Shown: one piece after another, positions 61,070-64,000 of the stretch | Numbering within the stretch: the first letter of the stretch is position 1 | Layout of the letters: each line of letters begins with the position of its first letter | From: Staphylococcus sp. KG4-3 | Lineage (GTDB): Bacteria; Bacillota; Bacilli; Staphylococcales; Staphylococcaceae | Assembly: GCF_033597815.2 (NCBI RefSeq) | Contig: NZ_CP166245.1 | Span: 1,488,001-1,552,000, forward strand | Length of the DNA: 64,000 nt | Direction of reading: 5' to 3' | Translations under genes and position numbers: made by a program | Notes under the pieces: generated by a model | Database searches by the model: none | Told to the model about the DNA's origin: nothing | The model's input: the letters and a program-made list of their open reading frames with translations, nothing else

Positions 61070-61585
61070 TCATTCGCAAACAATCTCTTCCATAATCTCA
61101 CTTTGTAATGAGTGTAGAGATTTACTGCTATTTAATTTTATGAATGCGATTTCATTATATCTTGAAACCCTTGAGGAATACAAGCTTTTTAATTCAAAAA
61201 GAGATTTATTGTTTGCATTAGGTCTATTGCTATCATTTTTGATTCTATTGTAAACAATATTCAAGTCACAATCTAACCATATTACTCGTTTTTGTAATTT
61301 TAAAAATTCGAATGTTTGATCACTTTCAATAATACCTCCGCCGGTCGAAATAATATTGTAATGGTTTATGCATTCTTTTAGATACTTATATTCTAATTCT
61401 CTAAAGCCCGTTTCACCTATTTGTTTAAATATATCTGGAATAGATTGATTTTCTTGTTCTACTATGTACGCATCTAAGTCAACGTAGGATAGTTGATTAT
61501 GCTTTGAAAGATATTTACCTAATGTTGTCTTACCAGTTCCCATAAATCCAATTAATATCAATGGTTCTATTTTAATGTTATTCAA
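61070..61585 (-). CDS. aroK: Shikimate kinase
   Basis: It phosphorylates shikimate in the aromatic amino acid pathway. The 171-residue P-loop protein has GFMGTGKTT near residues 13-21, the shikimate-binding [16 protein letters not shown], the STGGGII loop and a lid region with RPNANNK. The start is TTG at 61585, 7 nt after AAGGAAG, overlapping comGG by 8 bp. It is the distal gene of the com cluster, an arrangement known in staphylococci. Confidence 0.93.
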   Translation of the reverse strand: MNNIKIEPLILIGFMGTGKTTLGKYLSKHNQLSYVDLDAYIVEQENQSIPDIFKQIGETGFRELEYKYLKECINHYNIISTGGGIIESDQTFEFLKLQKRVIWLDCDLNIVYNRIKNDSNRPNANNKSLFELKSLYSSRVSRYNEIAFIKLNSSKSLHSLQSEIMEEIVCE

Positions 61586-61772
61586 AAATATCTTCCTTCT
61601 TCAAAAATAAATTAATTTGATTTTCATAATATTTCTCTATGTTATCTAAAGTTTTTAATTGTATACCAATTTGAAATACATAAATTGTAATTATAGATAA
61701 ATATAGCATAAATACCACCAACACAAAAGGATAGATGTATGCATTACTATTAAATATATAGTTGTTTTTCAT
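61578..61772 (-). CDS. comGG: ComGG-like competence protein
   Basis: A 64-residue protein with one N-terminal hydrophobic helix ([20 protein letters not shown]) and a helical tail. It has no named domain. Position after comGF and size suggest ComGG, a minor pseudopilin. I chose the ATG at 61772, after AAGGAA; an in-frame TTG at 61790 is weaker. It overlaps comGF by 23 bp and aroK by 8 bp. Confidence 0.7.
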   Translation of the reverse strand: MKNNYIFNSNAYIYPFVLVVFMLYLSIITIYVFQIGIQLKTLDNIEKYYENQINLFLKKEDIFE

Positions 61773-62193
61773 AAGAATTTCCTTTTTCAATTATGTTTAA
61801 ATTAACTTTCAACGTCTTATAATTTACAACACTAAACTCTACAGATTTCACATTATTCAATAACGTTATATTCCCTTTACCGTTAATACTTTTGATTATT
61901 TTGCTATTTTTAAATTCATAAATAATATTTTTATCTTTATTTTTTATGACTACTTTGTTTTTACGTATGTCATTTACTTTAATTTGAGAATTTTTTCCTA
62001 ACAAGTCACGGGTTAAATCAGCAGCAAAAAATTCTAAATCTAAATTGGTTTGATTTGCTAAGCGCGCTTCGATAAAGTGCGTTGTTTTAAATAACGAAGG
62101 TAATATTGTAAATATCAATATAGTAATGAATAATGCAAACAATACTTCGACATACGTAAATGATTTAAGTTTTTTTGCCATAGCATTTTTCAT
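61750..62193 (-). CDS. comGF: ComGF-like pseudopilin
   Basis: The 147-residue protein has a type IV pilin-like start, KSFTYVEVLFALFITILIF, where cleavage would fall before Phe, and a beta-rich C-terminal part. It would be a minor pilin of the DNA uptake pilus. The ATG at 62193 follows AAAAGGAA. It overlaps comGE by 29 bp. Confidence 0.8.
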   Translation of the reverse strand: MKNAMAKKLKSFTYVEVLFALFITILIFTILPSLFKTTHFIEARLANQTNLDLEFFAADLTRDLLGKNSQIKVNDIRKNKVVIKNKDKNIIYEFKNSKIIKSINGKGNITLLNNVKSVEFSVVNYKTLKVNLNIIEKGNSYEKQLYI

Positions 62194-62464
62194 ATTTAGT
62201 TCCTTTTCTTGTTATACAAAGTTTTTGATTACTTAGTTTTAGATGATAAATATTTAAATTCACTCCCTTTTTCAGAACTGATTTGTCATATTGGTGTAAA
62301 GAGCTAATTATAACCCTTTTCAGCTCCATATCGATTATTTTATTTTGAACTTCTTTGGAAAGTTGCAACATTAAAGGGATAAATAAAATACATATCAAGG
62401 TTATTGTTGAAAAAGATAAAAGTGCATCTATAAATAATGAACCATTTAAATTATACTTTCTCAT
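62165..62464 (-). CDS. comGE: ComGE-like pseudopilin
   Basis: A 99-residue protein with a prepilin-like hydrophobic segment (GSLFIDALLSFSTITLICILF), less canonical than its neighbours since Asp replaces Glu at the usual position five. Place in the comG operon supports ComGE. It overlaps comGD by 14 bp. Confidence 0.72.
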   Translation of the reverse strand: MRKYNLNGSLFIDALLSFSTITLICILFIPLMLQLSKEVQNKIIDMELKRVIISSLHQYDKSVLKKGVNLNIYHLKLSNQKLCITRKGTKYEKCYGKKT

Positions 62465-62900
62465 ATCTTAAGCGGCCTTTTTCTATATGAAATATTATTT
62501 TATATAAAGATTTATCGATACTTAGATATAAAGAACCAAATTTGTTTACATCACCATTTTTGTCGAAGTTTATATAAGATAAATTTGTACGAGGATGTAT
62601 ATAGGTATTTTGAGGTAAATCGATAGTAGAATTCTGCATATATTGTTCTTTTACACGGACTTGAGTTGAAAAATCATTGAATATTAATGTGATAGATTGT
62701 TGGTCTTTAATTGCTTTTGACTTTAAGTAATTAAATTGCATTATTAAGTTACTAATCTTTGAATGTGGTGAAGTTAAGTTATCTTTGTTAAAAGATAGTC
62801 GTTGCATTTGTATAAAAACAAGCAAACTGACAATGCTCAATACAAATAACATTTCAACATAAGTAAATGATCTACTAGCTTGCAACTGCTTCACCATCAT
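62451..62900 (-). CDS. comGD: ComGD pseudopilin
   Basis: The 149-residue protein has the type IV pilin N-terminus SFTYVEMLFVLSIVSLLVFI with Glu5 after the expected cleavage site, then a soluble domain. It is a minor pilin of the competence pilus. It overlaps comGC by 26 bp. Confidence 0.85.
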   Translation of the reverse strand: MMVKQLQASRSFTYVEMLFVLSIVSLLVFIQMQRLSFNKDNLTSPHSKISNLIMQFNYLKSKAIKDQQSITLIFNDFSTQVRVKEQYMQNSTIDLPQNTYIHPRTNLSYINFDKNGDVNKFGSLYLSIDKSLYKIIFHIEKGRLRYEKV

Positions 62901-63192
62901 GAATAGATATTAATGCGCCTGATTTACATCGTTTTTGATTCTCTTTTATATAACCTTCGTTAACGAGTTCTTCCATAGTATTTGGCTTCTTATTGAACTT
63001 CAAGCTATAAGCTTCAATTTGACTATCTACCATTTTAAGCTGTGCTTCACAACTAGTAGTTTGTATGTGTGAGGATTGTTTAGCTATATTAGGTATAATT
63101 AATATTAATAACAAACTTATTATTAGTAAAACTAATAGCATTTCAATGAGTGTGAATGCCTTTTTGTTAAACTTATATTTAAAATTTTTCAT
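62875..63192 (-). CDS. comGC: ComGC major competence pilin
   Basis: The major pilin of the DNA uptake pilus, 105 residues. KKAFTLIEMLLVLLIISLLLI is a near-perfect class 3 signal with Glu5. Two cysteines (TSCEAQ and KRCKSG) could form the disulfide seen in ComGC proteins. It needs the peptidase ComC, which is not in the window. The ATG at 63192 is 19 bp after comGB. Confidence 0.93.
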   Translation of the reverse strand: MKNFKYKFNKKAFTLIEMLLVLLIISLLLILIIPNIAKQSSHIQTTSCEAQLKMVDSQIEAYSLKFNKKPNTMEELVNEGYIKENQKRCKSGALISIHDGEAVAS

Positions 63193-63211
63193 ATATTATT
63201 AAACCCTCATT

Positions 63212-64000
63212 TCATTTTATTGTTTGCATTAAATCAAACATTGGTAACATGATGACTAAATATAATGACACAATCATAATAGCTATTATTAAAAATATAC
63301 ATGGTTGTATAAATTTGATTATAAATTGCATTGATTGTTGAATTTTATCAATAATGATTTCACTATATAATTTTAATTCCACTTCAAGACGCCCTTTTTT
63401 CTCACCTTCTTCTATAAAAATAACTAGCTCTTCCTCAAAGCATGATAATTTTGTTAGAATTTCACTCAATTTCAAACCTCTCTGTGTACCAGTCGAGAGC
63501 GCGTAAGCTAAATAATTTAAATAACTGTCATCTTTTTGCTCGGAATAAATGTCCACAATTTTATGTAGACTAATTCCATTTTTATAAAATAGCGAAAACT
63601 CTGAAGCTAAGCGAAAAGTTTTATAAAGCTTAAAGAATTTTGAAACAATGGGCATTGACAACATTAACTTTAATTTATAATGTACAGAGAGCTTTATATA
63701 TAACAACCAAAATAGTGCCAGAGTTATCAGAACAACAATAACCAAATACCATATGAAAGAAGGCAAATTTACTATTATAAAAGTTAGTTTTCGCTGTACT
63801 GAAGTAATTTCTACTCCCATATTATGATATAAATTTTGAAACTCTGGAATAATAGTATGATTAAGAACCATGAGCATAATGATGAATATGGAAAGTAAAA
63901 GTAAAGGATATTGTATTGTTTTAAGTAAACGTTTCTTAATCTTATAATTACGTATTAAATATTCTTGAGCATGTGGTAATGTCTCTGTTAAATTACCAAA
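63212..64000 (-). CDS. comGB: ComGB inner-membrane platform protein (N-terminus cut)
   Basis: The platform protein for pilus assembly (GspF/PilC fold). The frame stays open to the window edge, where FGNLTETLPHAQEYLIRNYK, a typical GspF-type segment, is read; an apparent Met at 63877 is internal. At least 262 residues are present, with three hydrophobic segments (one near 63870-63920, one near 63700-63770 and the last at the C-terminus) and the family's FIEEGEKKGRLE. comGA should follow outside the window. Confidence 0.92.
   Translation of the reverse strand, partial: FGNLTETLPHAQEYLIRNYKIKKRLLKTIQYPLLLLSIFIIMLMVLNHTIIPEFQNLYHNMGVEITSVQRKLTFIIVNLPSFIWYLVIVVLITLALFWLLYIKLSVHYKLKLMLSMPIVSKFFKLYKTFRLASEFSLFYKNGISLHKIVDIYSEQKDDSYLNYLAYALSTGTQRGLKLSEILTKLSCFEEELVIFIEEGEKKGRLEVELKLYSEIIIDKIQQSMQFIIKFIQPCIFLIIAIMIVSLYLVIMLPMFDLMQTIK

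Noticed and set aside
61578..61790. Longer comGG start at 61790
   Set aside because: That codon is TTG without a ribosome site; the ATG at 61772 has AAGGAA at proper spacing.

Overview
The window is a chromosomal segment from a low-GC Firmicute, almost certainly a Staphylococcus. EbpS, SrrAB, the ansA-ypdA-ebpS order, BrxB, a LipM-type octanoyltransferase and the gene order xerD-fur-nudF-zwf all match staphylococcal chromosomes as I know them. A species cannot be fixed from sequence alone. The ptb-buk genes, a mal locus and a variant SrrB make a species other than S. aureus likely. I see no tRNA, rRNA, IS element, prophage or CRISPR. Eight genes are best read with TTG starts (ebpS, fer, xerD, zwf, the AraC regulator, the 34.8 kb acyltransferase, aroK and a 32-residue peptide).

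Layout. 1-4 kb: gpsA (cut), der, rpsA, cmk. 4-11 kb: ansA, the bacillithiol disulfide reductase ypdA, ebpS, recQ-ypbB and ferredoxin. 11-19 kb: ribU under an FMN riboswitch, srrAB, rluB-scpB-scpA, ypuF, xerD and fur. 19-33 kb: nudF, an aldo/keto reductase, a 64-bp tandem repeat array, an SDR, proC, rnz, zwf, an AraC-type regulator, malR-malA, gnd, an M20 peptidase and a tiny membrane peptide. 33-37 kb: an aromatic acid exporter-like protein, bacilliredoxin brxB, and an AT-rich pair with no clear role (a condensation-fold acyltransferase and a membrane-anchored permuted papain-fold protein). 37-46.6 kb: the branched-chain 2-oxoacid dehydrogenase locus with ptb and buk, recN and argR. 46.8-54.3 kb: ispA-xseB-xseA-nusB-yqhY-accC-accB and efp-pepP. 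54.4-64 kb: a lipoprotein and a small membrane protein, lipM, a rhodanese, the glycine cleavage genes under a single-aptamer glycine riboswitch, aroK, and comGG to comGB (cut).

How the genes fit together. Lipoate links three parts: lipM probably supplies octanoate or lipoate to GcvH and the E2 enzymes, bkdB is such an E2, and gcvT/PA/PB is the glycine cleavage system. YpdA and BrxB form two steps of the bacillithiol redox pathway. zwf and gnd, both oxidative pentose phosphate enzymes, flank the maltose locus.

Best leads. (1) The two-gene cassette at 34.8-37.2 kb. (2) The six-copy 64-bp hairpin array at 20.9-21.3 kb. (3) An SrrB lacking the cysteine pair reported as a redox switch in S. aureus. 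(4) A single-aptamer glycine riboswitch starting right at the aroK stop. (5) A 26-bp perfect palindrome beside a strong malR promoter.
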